38,595 nucleotides of DNA from positions 1-38,595 of the forward strand of contig VBKJ01000195.1 in the NCBI GenBank assembly GCA_005879795.1, in the 5' to 3' direction. This document shows, piece by piece, positions 6,998 to 14,680 of this stretch. The notes below the pieces were generated by a model. The model was not told where the DNA came from. It worked only from the letters and a program-made list of their open reading frames with translations, and did no database searches. Each line of letters begins with the position of its first letter. Within the stretch, counting starts at the first letter, position 1. The translations under genes and the position numbers were made by a program. This DNA comes from Deltaproteobacteria bacterium. Lineage in GTDB: Bacteria; Desulfobacterota; Binatia; DP-6.

Positions 6998-7945
6998 TCA
7001 AAGCAGGACCAGGCCCTCGCGCAGCGACGGGTACGTGAGCCGGGGCAGCAGCTCCCGCTTCATGCGCGAGGTGTCGGCCCACGTCGAGACCATACCGATC
7101 GCGACGAAGTCGCGCGTGAGCGGCGCCGCGGTCCCGAAGAGCGCCGCGAACGCCTCGCAGCCCGCGCCCGCCAGCGGGAAGCACCAGCGCGGGAGCCGCC
7201 ACGGCTTCCGGAACCCCCAATGCCCTGCCACCGTGTCCAGGAACTCCTGCAGCGTGACGGGCTGGTCATCGCCCAGGTTGTAGATGCCCGCGACGTGCTC
7301 GCCCTCGATGGCCGCCACCGCGGCGGCGTGGAAGTCGGGGAGCGCGAGCAGGTGCTCCCACGTTGGCTGCCGCCACACGGCCAGCAGGCGGTGGCGGAGG
7401 AGCCAGCGCGCCGCCTCGACCATCTTGATGCCGCGGGCGTAGACGGCGCCGACGCGCAGGACCACGGGCACCATGTGCGTTCCTTGACAGGCCGCGAAGA
7501 CGCGCTTCTCCGCCAGGAGCCGCGTGCGCGCGTGCACGGAGCCGGGGGCGCCGTCCAAGCGCGCCGTGGCGGGTCGCTCGGGCGACGATTCGCCCTCGAC
7601 GTGCGGAAAGCTCACCAGCACGAACTTGTGCACGCCGGCCGCGCGGGCCGCCGCGAGCAGGTTTTCCACGTAGCCGACGTTGGTCTGCGGCAGGAACTTC
7701 TCCGGTCGGGGCGCGAAGAGGACCCCCGCGAAGTGCACGATGCAGTCGACGTCGCGGCATGCCTCGGCCAGGGTCGCGGGGTCTTCGAGGTCTGCCCGGC
7801 ACACGGAGGCGTTGGGATGCACGCTTGCGTCGAAGGGCAGCGGCGTGCGGTGCACCAGCAGCCGGAGCCGGTGCGGGCTCGCGAGCAGATGGCGGGCGAG
7901 GAGCGAGCCCATGTTGCCGGCGGCGCCGGTGATGAGAATCTGCAT
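6998..7945 (-). CDS. Atypical extended SDR / NAD(P)-dependent epimerase-like protein lacking the catalytic Tyr
   Basis: A 315-residue Rossmann protein beginning MQILITGAAGNMGSLLARHL with an intact nucleotide-binding GxxGxxG. The region that normally reads YxxSKxxAE reads HARTRLLAE, so both the catalytic Tyr and Lys are replaced. It therefore probably binds NAD(P) without classical SDR catalysis, or uses other residues, as in atypical SDRs (NmrA/CC3-like). IYNLGDDQPVTLQEFLDTVA matches the usual C-terminal substrate part of epimerases. It lies just after VapC on the same strand (6 nt gap), though no functional tie is evident. Confidence 0.85.
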   Translation of the reverse strand: MQILITGAAGNMGSLLARHLLASPHRLRLLVHRTPLPFDASVHPNASVCRADLEDPATLAEACRDVDCIVHFAGVLFAPRPEKFLPQTNVGYVENLLAAARAAGVHKFVLVSFPHVEGESSPERPATARLDGAPGSVHARTRLLAEKRVFAACQGTHMVPVVLRVGAVYARGIKMVEAARWLLRHRLLAVWRQPTWEHLLALPDFHAAAVAAIEGEHVAGIYNLGDDQPVTLQEFLDTVAGHWGFRKPWRLPRWCFPLAGAGCEAFAALFGTAAPLTRDFVAIGMVSTWADTSRMKRELLPRLTYPSLREGLVLL

Positions 7946-7951
7946 GCGGGG

Positions 7952-8365
7952 TCAGAGGTCCCGCGGAACGAGCTTCGGCCGACCTCGGATCTGGATGGCG
8001 CCGAAGTGCCCCAGATCGAACGTCGCAATGGCCTCCGCGCGCCGGCGCTCGGCGACGGCCATGACGACCGTGTCCACGAGCCCGAGCTTCAGGCCTCGAT
8101 GGCGCATACACAGCTCGCGTGCGCGACCGAGATCTGCGGCGGCGCCCCACTCCACGGTGAAGCCTCCGGACGCAAGATCATCGACGAACGCCTGCTCGAC
8201 GCGCTGTCCAAGCTGCGTCGCGGCGAGGTAATCGACCTCGGGAAGGATCGCCCATGGAAGCAGCCAGACCTGGGGCCGTTCCTCGTACAACGCGCGCAGC
8301 GTGTGGTGATGCGGGTCGTCGGCGTCGAGGAGCGCGATGATGGCGCCGGTATCGGCGACGATCAC
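7952..8365 (-). CDS. VapC-type PIN-domain RNase toxin
   Basis: A 137-residue PIN domain. The acidic metal-binding set is in place: Asp5 (VADTGAII), Glu43 (LPEVDYL), Asp98 (LGLVDTVVMA) and Asp117 (TFDLGHF). Known VapC toxins cleave tRNA or rRNA using Mg or Mn. The GTG start overlaps the antitoxin stop by 4 nt (GTGA), fixing the start and coupling translation. Length is normal. Confidence 0.92.
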   Translation of the reverse strand: MIVADTGAIIALLDADDPHHHTLRALYEERPQVWLLPWAILPEVDYLAATQLGQRVEQAFVDDLASGGFTVEWGAAADLGRARELCMRHRGLKLGLVDTVVMAVAERRRAEAIATFDLGHFGAIQIRGRPKLVPRDL

Positions 8366-8613
8366 CGCGATCGCCCCATTCCCTTGAGCAGCTCCTCGGC
8401 CCGTTCGCTCAGCTTCGCCCCACCGCTGCGCCCGGCGCCGAGGCTGCGCGGAGCCGGCCGACGATCGCGTCGCTGCGCGTATTCTTTGACCGCCTCGCGC
8501 ACCAGGGCGGCGGGCGCTCGCCGCTCGCGCCGAGCGATCGCCTTGAGCCGCTCGTAGTCCGCCGCGTCGAGGTAGACCGTGGTTTTCGCGGTGGAGATAT
8601 GGTTACCATATAT
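8362..8613 (-). CDS. VapB-type ribbon-helix-helix antitoxin; start codon unclear
   Basis: The core AKTTVYLDAADYERLKAIAR, then ALVREAVKEYAQ, is a clear ribbon-helix-helix DNA-binding fold. A C-terminal segment (KLSERAEELLKGMGRSR) would hold the toxin. No ATG, GTG or TTG is found in this frame between the operator and the core. The nearest candidates are ATA (8613) or ATC (8598). An ATG at 8609 encodes MVTI and would enter the core if one base were added. Either a non-canonical start is used or a one-base indel is present. The 5' boundary given is therefore provisional. Confidence 0.65.
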   Translation of the reverse strand: MYGNHISTAKTTVYLDAADYERLKAIARRERRAPAALVREAVKEYAQRRDRRPAPRSLGAGRSGGAKLSERAEELLKGMGRSR

Positions 8614-8616
8614 GGT
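8597..8616. promoter_or_regulatory. Two overlapping palindromes at the vapBC start, likely operator
   Basis: ATATGGT-T-ACCATAT (8597-8611) and ACCATATATGGT (8605-8616) are both perfect and share half a site, giving three ATGGT-type half sites in 20 bp. The stretch is AT-rich in a GC-rich setting and covers the likely start of the antitoxin gene. It is the expected form of a VapB-VapC autoregulatory operator. Confidence 0.65.
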
Positions 8617-8660
8617 GACGACGCCGGCGGCAAGCCGGGACCGCGGGGGCGCCCTTCCGC

Positions 8661-9077
8661 CTACCGCCGCGGGGGCTCGCCCACCTCCTCCAGCGGCCCG
8701 CTCGGATCGTAGTACAGCTCCTGCTCGGCGATGAGCCCGTCGCGGTAGCGGTAGACGACCACGTAGCTCGAGCGCAGCCGCTGTCCCGCGCGCGTGAAGT
8801 CGAATTGGATGCGCACGAACGCCGCGCCGCCGCCGGGCACGATGGCCCACTCGACCGCGCGGTAGGTGATCGCCTCCAGGCGGCGGATGGTGAGCCCGAT
8901 GAACTCGAGCGTGCGCTCCACGCCTTCGATGCGGGCCGGCCAGCCGAAGAGCCGCACCGTCGGGCTCAGGTACACGACGGCCGGATGATAGAGGGCCCGC
9001 GCGAGCGAGAGATCGCCGGCCGCGAAGGCGAGCGCGAAGCGCTCCTCCTGTCCGACGAGCGCGGGCGCGGTGATCAC
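8661..9077 (-). CDS. SnoaL-like / NTF2-fold protein
   Basis: A 138-residue cone-shaped alpha-beta barrel protein. The pattern EERFALAFAAGDLSLARAL, YHPAVVYLSP, then a central EGVERTLEFIGLTI and C-terminal strands (SSYVVVYRYRDGLIAEQELY) is typical of SnoaL-like polyketide cyclase or ketosteroid-isomerase relatives. The GTG start overlaps the stop of the upstream crotonase (GTGA), so the two are translated together. It may assist isomerisation or act as a stress-type NTF2 protein; specific chemistry cannot be assigned. Confidence 0.8.
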   Translation of the reverse strand: MITAPALVGQEERFALAFAAGDLSLARALYHPAVVYLSPTVRLFGWPARIEGVERTLEFIGLTIRRLEAITYRAVEWAIVPGGGAAFVRIQFDFTRAGQRLRSSYVVVYRYRDGLIAEQELYYDPSGPLEEVGEPPRR

Positions 9078-9790
9078 TTGATCGTGGCGCGGCTCGGCAG
9101 CGCCCCGACCTCGGTCTCGAGCAGCTCCGTCGCCCATTTGACGACCATGGCCCGGTGGCGAGCCTTGGAGATGGCGTAGGCCACCTGGTCGAGGGCCGCG
9201 AGCGGCGCCGCGGCGGCGCGCGCCTCCTCCGCCACGCGCTCGGCCGGGCCCACGACCCCGTGCACGATGCTCCGCTCGAGGGCCTCCTCGGGCGAGTACA
9301 TGCGGGCATGCAGGATCGCCTCGGTGTGAAAGCGCGGCGGCACGGCCGCCTGGGCGAGCACGATCGCCCAGCTGGGGAGCGCGAGCCCGATCGCCACCTC
9401 GTTCAGGTGGAGGCGGAACGGCCCTTCCGCCATGAGGCGCAGGTCGCATGCGAAGGCCAGCATCGCGCCCCCGGCGATCGCGTGCCCGGTGACGGCGGCC
9501 ACGGTCGGGATCGGGAAGGTGAAGACGCGCAGCATGGTGCGCCCGAAGGCGACCATCGTCCGCTTGAGCTCCTCGGGCGCGAGCGTGGGCAGCACCTTCA
9601 GGTTGAGGCCAGCGGAGAAGACGCCCGCGCGGCCCGCCATGACCACCGCCCCCGGCCGCTCGCGCTCGGCGCGGTCGAGGACGGCGTTCAGCCCCTCGAA
9701 GAACGCGAGCGTCATCGCGTTCACCTTGCCGTCGTCGAGCGTGATCTGGGCGACGTTGTCCGCAGCCTCGTAGCGCATCGTGTCGGCCAT
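9074..9790 (-). CDS. Delta3,Delta2-enoyl-CoA isomerase-like crotonase
   Basis: A 238-residue crotonase. FSAGLNLK and the AGGAMLAFACDLR oxyanion region fit the fold, while LNEVAIGLALPSW supplies the glutamate equivalent to Glu165 of mitochondrial enoyl-CoA isomerase. The first hydratase glutamate (Glu144 of rat hydratase) is replaced by Met. The single-Glu pattern and the FSAGL motif fit an isomerase moving the double bond of unsaturated acyl-CoAs better than a hydratase. The start ATG has GGGAG upstream. It is first in a two-gene unit with the SnoaL-like gene. Confidence 0.84.
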   Translation of the reverse strand: MADTMRYEAADNVAQITLDDGKVNAMTLAFFEGLNAVLDRAERERPGAVVMAGRAGVFSAGLNLKVLPTLAPEELKRTMVAFGRTMLRVFTFPIPTVAAVTGHAIAGGAMLAFACDLRLMAEGPFRLHLNEVAIGLALPSWAIVLAQAAVPPRFHTEAILHARMYSPEEALERSIVHGVVGPAERVAEEARAAAAPLAALDQVAYAISKARHRAMVVKWATELLETEVGALPSRATIK

Positions 9791-9967
9791 GGCGCTCCCG
9801 CCGGCGCTTGCGATGGCGCCGTCCCTCCCTCTACTGTACGTGGACGACCCCGGCGCTCGCAACAACGGGCGCCCGCGGCACACCGTGCCAGGCGTGACAC
9901 AGTGCCACTCGCCGAACCGGCCGTCTGGCGTGGCCGAAGCCGCGGCAAGCGGCTTGCTATCCCGCGC

Positions 9968-10243
9968 GTGGAACACGACCTCACCGCGCAGCCGCCGCAC
10001 GCCGTCCGCACCCGCTTCGAGCTCGCCATCCAGCGCATGATGGACGCCTGGGTCACCGCGGGCCGGATGGAGGTCTCGCCCGAGGACGTCCAGCTCGCGC
10101 GCGAGTTCCTCGAGCACTCCGGCTGGAAGGTCGAGGACACTCCCCAGGGCCGCTTGCGGCTCGTCGACCGCTACGGCCAGGCCGAGGAGATGACTCGCCA
10201 GGACGCGGTCATGGCCGCGCTCAGACGGCTCGCGCGGAAGTAG
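9968..10243 (+). CDS. Small hypothetical protein
   Basis: A 91-residue, charged, mostly helical protein (RFELAIQRMMDAWVTAGRME, then REFLEHSGWKVEDTPQGRLR and a C-terminal RQDAVMAALRRLARK). The GTG start is the first plausible codon after the divergent crotonase promoter region. No transmembrane or signal segment. I do not recognise the family. It is separated from the acyl-CoA dehydrogenase gene by 19 nt in convergent arrangement. Confidence 0.5.
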   Translation: MEHDLTAQPPHAVRTRFELAIQRMMDAWVTAGRMEVSPEDVQLAREFLEHSGWKVEDTPQGRLRLVDRYGQAEEMTRQDAVMAALRRLARK

Positions 10244-10262
10244 CTCCCGCCCCGCCCGAGTC

Positions 10263-11477
10263 CTACAGCAGCCCGACGCCCGTCGCGCGCCGCGTGCTCC
10301 CGTCCTCGCGGAACGCCGCAATCAGGTTCGCGGCGATCTGGGACAGGTGCACCTCGTCGGCACCGTCGACCAGGCGTGCCGAGCGCGCGTGGCGGAGCAT
10401 GCTCTCGAGCGGCGTGTCCGTGGAGTAGCCGAGCGCGCCGTGGACCTGGATGGCGCGGTCGGTGATGCGCCAGAGCATGTTCGCCACGTGGTGCTTGGCG
10501 ATCGAGACCTCCTGCCGGAAGGGCAGCCCGTGCTCGATCAGGTAGGCGGCGTGGAGCACCATCAGCTTCGCCGCGTAGAGCTCCATCGCCGACTCGGCCA
10601 TCATCGCCTGGACGAGCTGCTTGTCGGCGAGCACGCCGCCGTGCAGCTCGCGCGCGAGGGCGCGGTGGACGAGCATCTCGAGCGCCTTCTCGGCGCTCCC
10701 GATCCAGCGCATGCAGTGCGCGAGACGGGCCGGACCGAGGCGCGCCTGCCCGAGGCGGTGCCCCTGCCCCCGGCCGCCCAGGATCGCGGCGTCCGGCACG
10801 CGCACGTCCTCGAGGCGGATCTCGCAATGGTTGCCGTGCCCGGCCATGGTTTCCACGTCGCGCACGATGGTCCAGCCCGGCGTGTCGGTATCGACGAGAA
10901 AGGCCGTGTTGCGCGCCTGCGGCGGCTGGGCGTCGGGATCCGTCTTGGCGATCACGATCGCGAAGGCCGCGCCGCGCGCGCCGGAGATGAACCACTTGTG
11001 GCCGTTCAGGACCCAGTGGTCGCCGTCGCGGACGGCCGTGGTACGGATGCCGGTCGGGTCCGAGCCCGCCACCTCCGGCTCCGTCATCGCGAAGCACGAG
11101 CGGACCTTGCCGTCGACCAGCGGGCGGAGGTAGCGCTCCTTCTGCTCGGCGTTCGCGTGGTGGAGGAGCGTGTGCATGTTGCCTTCGTCGGGCGCGTGGC
11201 AGTTGAGGACGTAGGCCCCCATCATGGTGCGCCCGCACTCCGCCGACACGAAGGCCATGGCGAGCGGCCCGAGCCCCATGCCGCCCCACTCGGGGGGCAT
11301 GTGCGGCGCCCAGAGGCCCGTCGCCCGCGCCTTCTCGCGCAGCGCTGCGTAGCCCTTGCGCCAGCCCCCCTCCTGCCGCATGCCCGCCTCGGCGGGCGCG
11401 ACCTCGCCCTCCATGAAGGCGCGCACGCACTCGCGGACCGCGACCACGTCGGGGGGCAGCGTGAAGTCGATGGCCAT
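10263..11477 (-). CDS. Acyl-CoA dehydrogenase of the ACAD10/11-LvaC type
   Basis: A 404-residue flavoprotein. Key marks: EWGGMGLGPLA, AMTEPEVAGSDPTGIRTTA (FAD and substrate contacts), WVLNGHKWFISGA, and the C-terminal LVDGADEVHLSQIA. In the last motif Asp stands where medium-chain dehydrogenases have the catalytic base Glu, as in ACAD10/11. Its stop is 19 nt from the convergent small gene. Its start is 10 nt after the upstream kinase gene on the same strand. By analogy with LvaC and ACAD11 it may process a phosphorylated 4-hydroxyacyl-CoA rather than a plain acyl-CoA. That substrate is inference from the gene pair. Confidence 0.9.
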   Translation of the reverse strand: MAIDFTLPPDVVAVRECVRAFMEGEVAPAEAGMRQEGGWRKGYAALREKARATGLWAPHMPPEWGGMGLGPLAMAFVSAECGRTMMGAYVLNCHAPDEGNMHTLLHHANAEQKERYLRPLVDGKVRSCFAMTEPEVAGSDPTGIRTTAVRDGDHWVLNGHKWFISGARGAAFAIVIAKTDPDAQPPQARNTAFLVDTDTPGWTIVRDVETMAGHGNHCEIRLEDVRVPDAAILGGRGQGHRLGQARLGPARLAHCMRWIGSAEKALEMLVHRALARELHGGVLADKQLVQAMMAESAMELYAAKLMVLHAAYLIEHGLPFRQEVSIAKHHVANMLWRITDRAIQVHGALGYSTDTPLESMLRHARSARLVDGADEVHLSQIAANLIAAFREDGSTRRATGVGLL

Positions 11478-11487
11478 CCGTCGCTCC

Positions 11488-12561
11488 TCAGCCGTGGCTC
11501 TCGATGTGGGCGCGCGCGAGCCCGATGAGGCCCTCGGCCACCGCCTCGCCGCCCGCCATCCGGTCGTCCGTCGTCTGCCCCTTGTGCCAGCGGTGGAAGA
11601 GCTGCTGCACCACGCCGGCCATCTTGAAGAGACCGAAGACGTAGTAATAGGGCATGCGGCGCACGTCGCGGCCGCTCCGCTCGGCGTAGCGCTCGATGGC
11701 CTCCGCGCGCGTCATGAAGCCCGGCGTCCGCGACGGCATGGAGGCGAGGAACGCGTACTCCTCCCCCATCTCGAACCACGACGAGAGGAGCGTGCCGAGG
11801 TCGGTGAACGGGTCGCCCAGCGTGCACATGTCCCAGTCGTAGACGGCGACGCAGCGCCCGGGGTCGTCTTCCGCGACCGCCATGTTGTCGAGCCGCCAGT
11901 CATTGTGCACGAGCGTGGGCGGCGGCGCCGGCGGCAGGTGCTCGGTGAGCCAGCGGATGACCTCCGGCGCAGCCGCGACGTCCTTCGTCCTGGCGCGCTC
12001 CCAGCGGTCAGTCCAGCCCTTCACCTGGCGCGCCAGGTAGCCCTCGGGCCTGCCCAGGGTCTCCAGCCCCGCCGCCTTCGGGTCGACCGCGTGGAAGTCG
12101 GCGAGCGTGTCGATCATCATCCGGGAGAGCTTCCGGTTTGCGACGGGGTCGCTCCCGCCGCCGAACTCGGGCGGGACCTCGCGGCGCACGACCGTGCCGC
12201 GCCGCCGCTCCATCACGAAGAAGGGCCTGCCGATGACGCTCGTGTCCTCGCAGTAGAGAAAGGCGCGCGGCGCGGGCGGGAATGCCCGGTAGAGGACGGA
12301 GAGGACCCGGTACTCCCGCCCCATGTCGTGCGCGCTCGCGGGGAGGTCGCCGGGCGGCGGCCGGCGGAGCACGTAGTTCGTGCCGCCGGGGTAGTGGAGG
12401 AGGTAGGTCAGGTTCGCGTGCCCGCCGGGGAACTGCCAGATGTCCGGCGTGCCGCTCGCGTCGGGGAGACGCCCCGCGACGTACGCGCCGACGGCGGCCG
12501 CGTCGATCTCCTCGCCGGGGCGGACGGGAACGACGTCGGGGTCGGGAGCGGTGCGTGTCAC
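11488..12561 (-). CDS. APH-family phosphotransferase, probable hydroxyacyl-CoA kinase (LvaA/ACAD11-N type)
   Basis: A 357-residue aminoglycoside-phosphotransferase-fold kinase. It has the N-lobe FPGGHANLTYLL, the Brenner motif LVHNDWRLDN and the metal-binding VYDWDMCTLGDP. These are the ACAD10/11-type signatures, not those of drug-resistance kinases. The GTG at 12561 has GGAG 5 nt upstream; the frame stays open far upstream only because of GC bias. With the next gene it forms a kinase plus acyl-CoA dehydrogenase unit known in levulinate (lva) degradation and in mammalian ACAD10/11, where 4-hydroxyacyl-CoA is phosphorylated and then converted to 2-enoyl-CoA. Confidence 0.88.
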   Translation of the reverse strand: MTRTAPDPDVVPVRPGEEIDAAAVGAYVAGRLPDASGTPDIWQFPGGHANLTYLLHYPGGTNYVLRRPPPGDLPASAHDMGREYRVLSVLYRAFPPAPRAFLYCEDTSVIGRPFFVMERRRGTVVRREVPPEFGGGSDPVANRKLSRMMIDTLADFHAVDPKAAGLETLGRPEGYLARQVKGWTDRWERARTKDVAAAPEVIRWLTEHLPPAPPPTLVHNDWRLDNMAVAEDDPGRCVAVYDWDMCTLGDPFTDLGTLLSSWFEMGEEYAFLASMPSRTPGFMTRAEAIERYAERSGRDVRRMPYYYVFGLFKMAGVVQQLFHRWHKGQTTDDRMAGGEAVAEGLIGLARAHIESHG

Positions 12562-12672
12562 GACGGCTCCGAGTCGACCATGGAGCCGGAGGTAACAGGC
12601 GGCCGCGACCGGCGTCAACCGGAGCCATGGTTGCCTCGCAGGCGCGGGCGGCGCTAGTGTCCTCCTCCGCCC

Positions 12673-13836
12673 ATGGACGACCTCGCCGCCGCCTTCGACC
12701 CGCAGCTCATGTTCGACTTCCCGGATCCGTATCCGATGTTCGCGGAGATGCGCCGCCTGCAGCCGGTCGCGCACTTCACGATGCTCGGCCGCGAGAACTA
12801 CGTCGTCACGCGCTACGACGACGTGTGGGCGGTGCTGCGCGACGGCGACACCTACTCCTCGCGCGCCAACTACGAGGTGGGGAGGTTCTTCGGCCGCACC
12901 ATCATCGAGATGGACGGGAAGGAGCATGCGCGCACACGCGCCCTCGTCTCCGCCGTGTTCAGCGCACGTGCCATCGACGCGCTCGAGCCCACGATCACCC
13001 GGCTGGTGCACGAGCGGATCGACACCTTCGCCGGCGCCGGGCGCGCCGACCTGGTGGCCGAGCTGACGACCATCTTTCCCGTGCAGGTGATCGCCCACAT
13101 CGTCGGCGTGCCGCCGAGCGACTACGCGCGCTTCATGCGCTGGTCGCTCGACCTGATCGCCTTCAGCAAGGACCCGCAGAAGGGGCGTGCCGCGTCGAAT
13201 CACCTGCACGACTACCTGCTGCCGCTCGTCCGGAGCCGGCGTGCCGAGGCGCGCGACGACGTGATCACGAAGCTCGTCACGGGGACGGTGGACGGTGTCG
13301 GACTCACCGACGACGAGGTGATCAGCTTCCTCCGCCTTCTCCTTCCCGCCGGCGCCGAGACGACGTCGCGCCTCATGGGGAGCATGTTCTTCGCGCTGCT
13401 CGCCGACCGGGCGGAGCGCCTCGAGCGCGTGCGCGCCGACCGGGCGCTCGCGCCCTGGGCCGTCGAGGAGACGCTCCGCTGGGAGACGCCCGTCCTCTTC
13501 GTCGCGCGTCAGGCGACGCGCCCGACCGAGATCGCCGGCGTACCCATCCCGGAGGCGAAGGTCGTCTCGGCCGTGATCGCCTCCGGCAACCGCGACGAGA
13601 CGCACTACGCCGACCCGGACCGCTTCGACCTGGACCGCCGCGCCGACGACCACCTGTCGTTCGGCTTCGGGCGGCACTTCTGCCTGGGGTACCACCTGGC
13701 GAAAATGGAGGCGCGGACGGCGCTGGGTGCGGTGCTCGACCGGCTGCCCGGCCTGCGGCTCGACCCGGGCGCCGAGCCGCCGCGCATCACGGGGCTCGCG
13801 TTCCGCTCGCCGCAGGCACTCCGCGTTCGGTTCTAG
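12673..13836 (+). CDS. Cytochrome P450 monooxygenase
   Basis: A 387-residue soluble bacterial P450. Motifs in order: MDGKEHARTRALVSAVF in helix C, the I-helix oxygen-binding AGAETTS, the ExxR of helix K (EETLR), and the haem loop FGFGRHFCLG with Cys337 as thiolate ligand. No membrane anchor is seen. Class I bacterial P450s draw electrons from ferredoxin partners; no ferredoxin or reductase gene is in the window. It is divergent from the kinase gene and convergent with the next SDR. It probably hydroxylates a lipid, terpenoid or steroid-like compound; the CYP family cannot be told by eye. Confidence 0.93.
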   Translation: MDDLAAAFDPQLMFDFPDPYPMFAEMRRLQPVAHFTMLGRENYVVTRYDDVWAVLRDGDTYSSRANYEVGRFFGRTIIEMDGKEHARTRALVSAVFSARAIDALEPTITRLVHERIDTFAGAGRADLVAELTTIFPVQVIAHIVGVPPSDYARFMRWSLDLIAFSKDPQKGRAASNHLHDYLLPLVRSRRAEARDDVITKLVTGTVDGVGLTDDEVISFLRLLLPAGAETTSRLMGSMFFALLADRAERLERVRADRALAPWAVEETLRWETPVLFVARQATRPTEIAGVPIPEAKVVSAVIASGNRDETHYADPDRFDLDRRADDHLSFGFGRHFCLGYHLAKMEARTALGAVLDRLPGLRLDPGAEPPRITGLAFRSPQALRVRF

Positions 13837-13858
13837 GGTCCGGCAGACTTGAGCTAGC

Positions 13859-14671
13859 CTAGCTCTCGAGGTCCGGGAGCACGGGCAGCCGCGCTCGCGC
13901 CGTCATGCGGCGAAAGAGCCCCGGCAGCAGCACCCGGACCACGTACGCGATCCCGATGTAGCCCGGCACCGTCACCTCGTACCGCCCGCGCTCGAGCGCC
14001 CGCAGCACGCGCCGCGAGAACTCCGGCGGCTCCAGGAACGTGCGCTCCGCGCCGCGCGGCATGCGCGCCATGACCTCGGGCGTGAACATCTCCGTCCGCA
14101 CCAGCGCCGGGTAGACCGTCATCACGTGGATGCCGAGGGGGGCGAGCTCGTAGGAGAGTCCCTCGGAGAGCCCCGTGATGGCGAACTTGCTCGCCGAGTA
14201 CGCGGCCTCGTCGGGCTGCCCGAGCTTGCCCGCCACCGAGGAGATGTTGAGGATCCAGCCACGACGCCGGGCGCGCATCGCAGGCAGCACGGCCTTGGTC
14301 GCCCACACCACGCCCAGGTAGTTGGTGCGCATCATGCGCTCGATGTCGGCCGGGTCGTGGTCCTTGAAGAGGACGTGGCGCCCGTAACCCGCGTTGTTGA
14401 CGAGGAGGTCGACGCGCCCGAAGCGCTCGAGCACGCCCGCCGCCGCGTCCTCGATGCTCGCCCGCTCGGCGACGTCGCCCGGGACGACGATCGCATGGCC
14501 GCCCGCGCGTCGGATCTCGTCGGCCAGCGCCGTGAGGCGGTCCGCCCGCCGCGCGAGGAGCGCGACCCGCATGCCGCGCGCCGCGAGGTCGCGCGCGAGC
14601 TGCGCCCCGATGCCGCTCGAGGCGCCGGTCACGAGGCCCGCGCTGCCCTGGTAGTCGGTGAGCCCGGCCAT
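13859..14671 (-). CDS. Short-chain dehydrogenase/reductase (SDR)
   Basis: A 270-residue classical SDR: TGASSGIG at residues 15-22, LLARRADRL after strand 2 (basic, suggesting NADP(H)), NNAG, NISSVAG and YSASK. A hydrophobic segment near the C-terminus (YIGIAYVVRVLLPGLFRRM) may lie at the membrane, as in lipid-directed SDRs. It follows the ferritin-like gene by 9 nt and is probably cotranscribed with it. The 22-nt gap to the convergent P450 gene contains GAGCTA-gcc-TAGCTC, a short hairpin that overlaps the stop codon. Confidence 0.88.
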   Translation of the reverse strand: MAGLTDYQGSAGLVTGASSGIGAQLARDLAARGMRVALLARRADRLTALADEIRRAGGHAIVVPGDVAERASIEDAAAGVLERFGRVDLLVNNAGYGRHVLFKDHDPADIERMMRTNYLGVVWATKAVLPAMRARRRGWILNISSVAGKLGQPDEAAYSASKFAITGLSEGLSYELAPLGIHVMTVYPALVRTEMFTPEVMARMPRGAERTFLEPPEFSRRVLRALERGRYEVTVPGYIGIAYVVRVLLPGLFRRMTARARLPVLPDLES

Positions 14672-14680
14672 CGGCCGGCG

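Noticed and set aside
12562-13695. Upstream extension of the kinase frame on the minus strand
   Set aside because: It lies opposite the P450 gene, has no protein pattern and precedes a GTG with a good ribosome-binding site.
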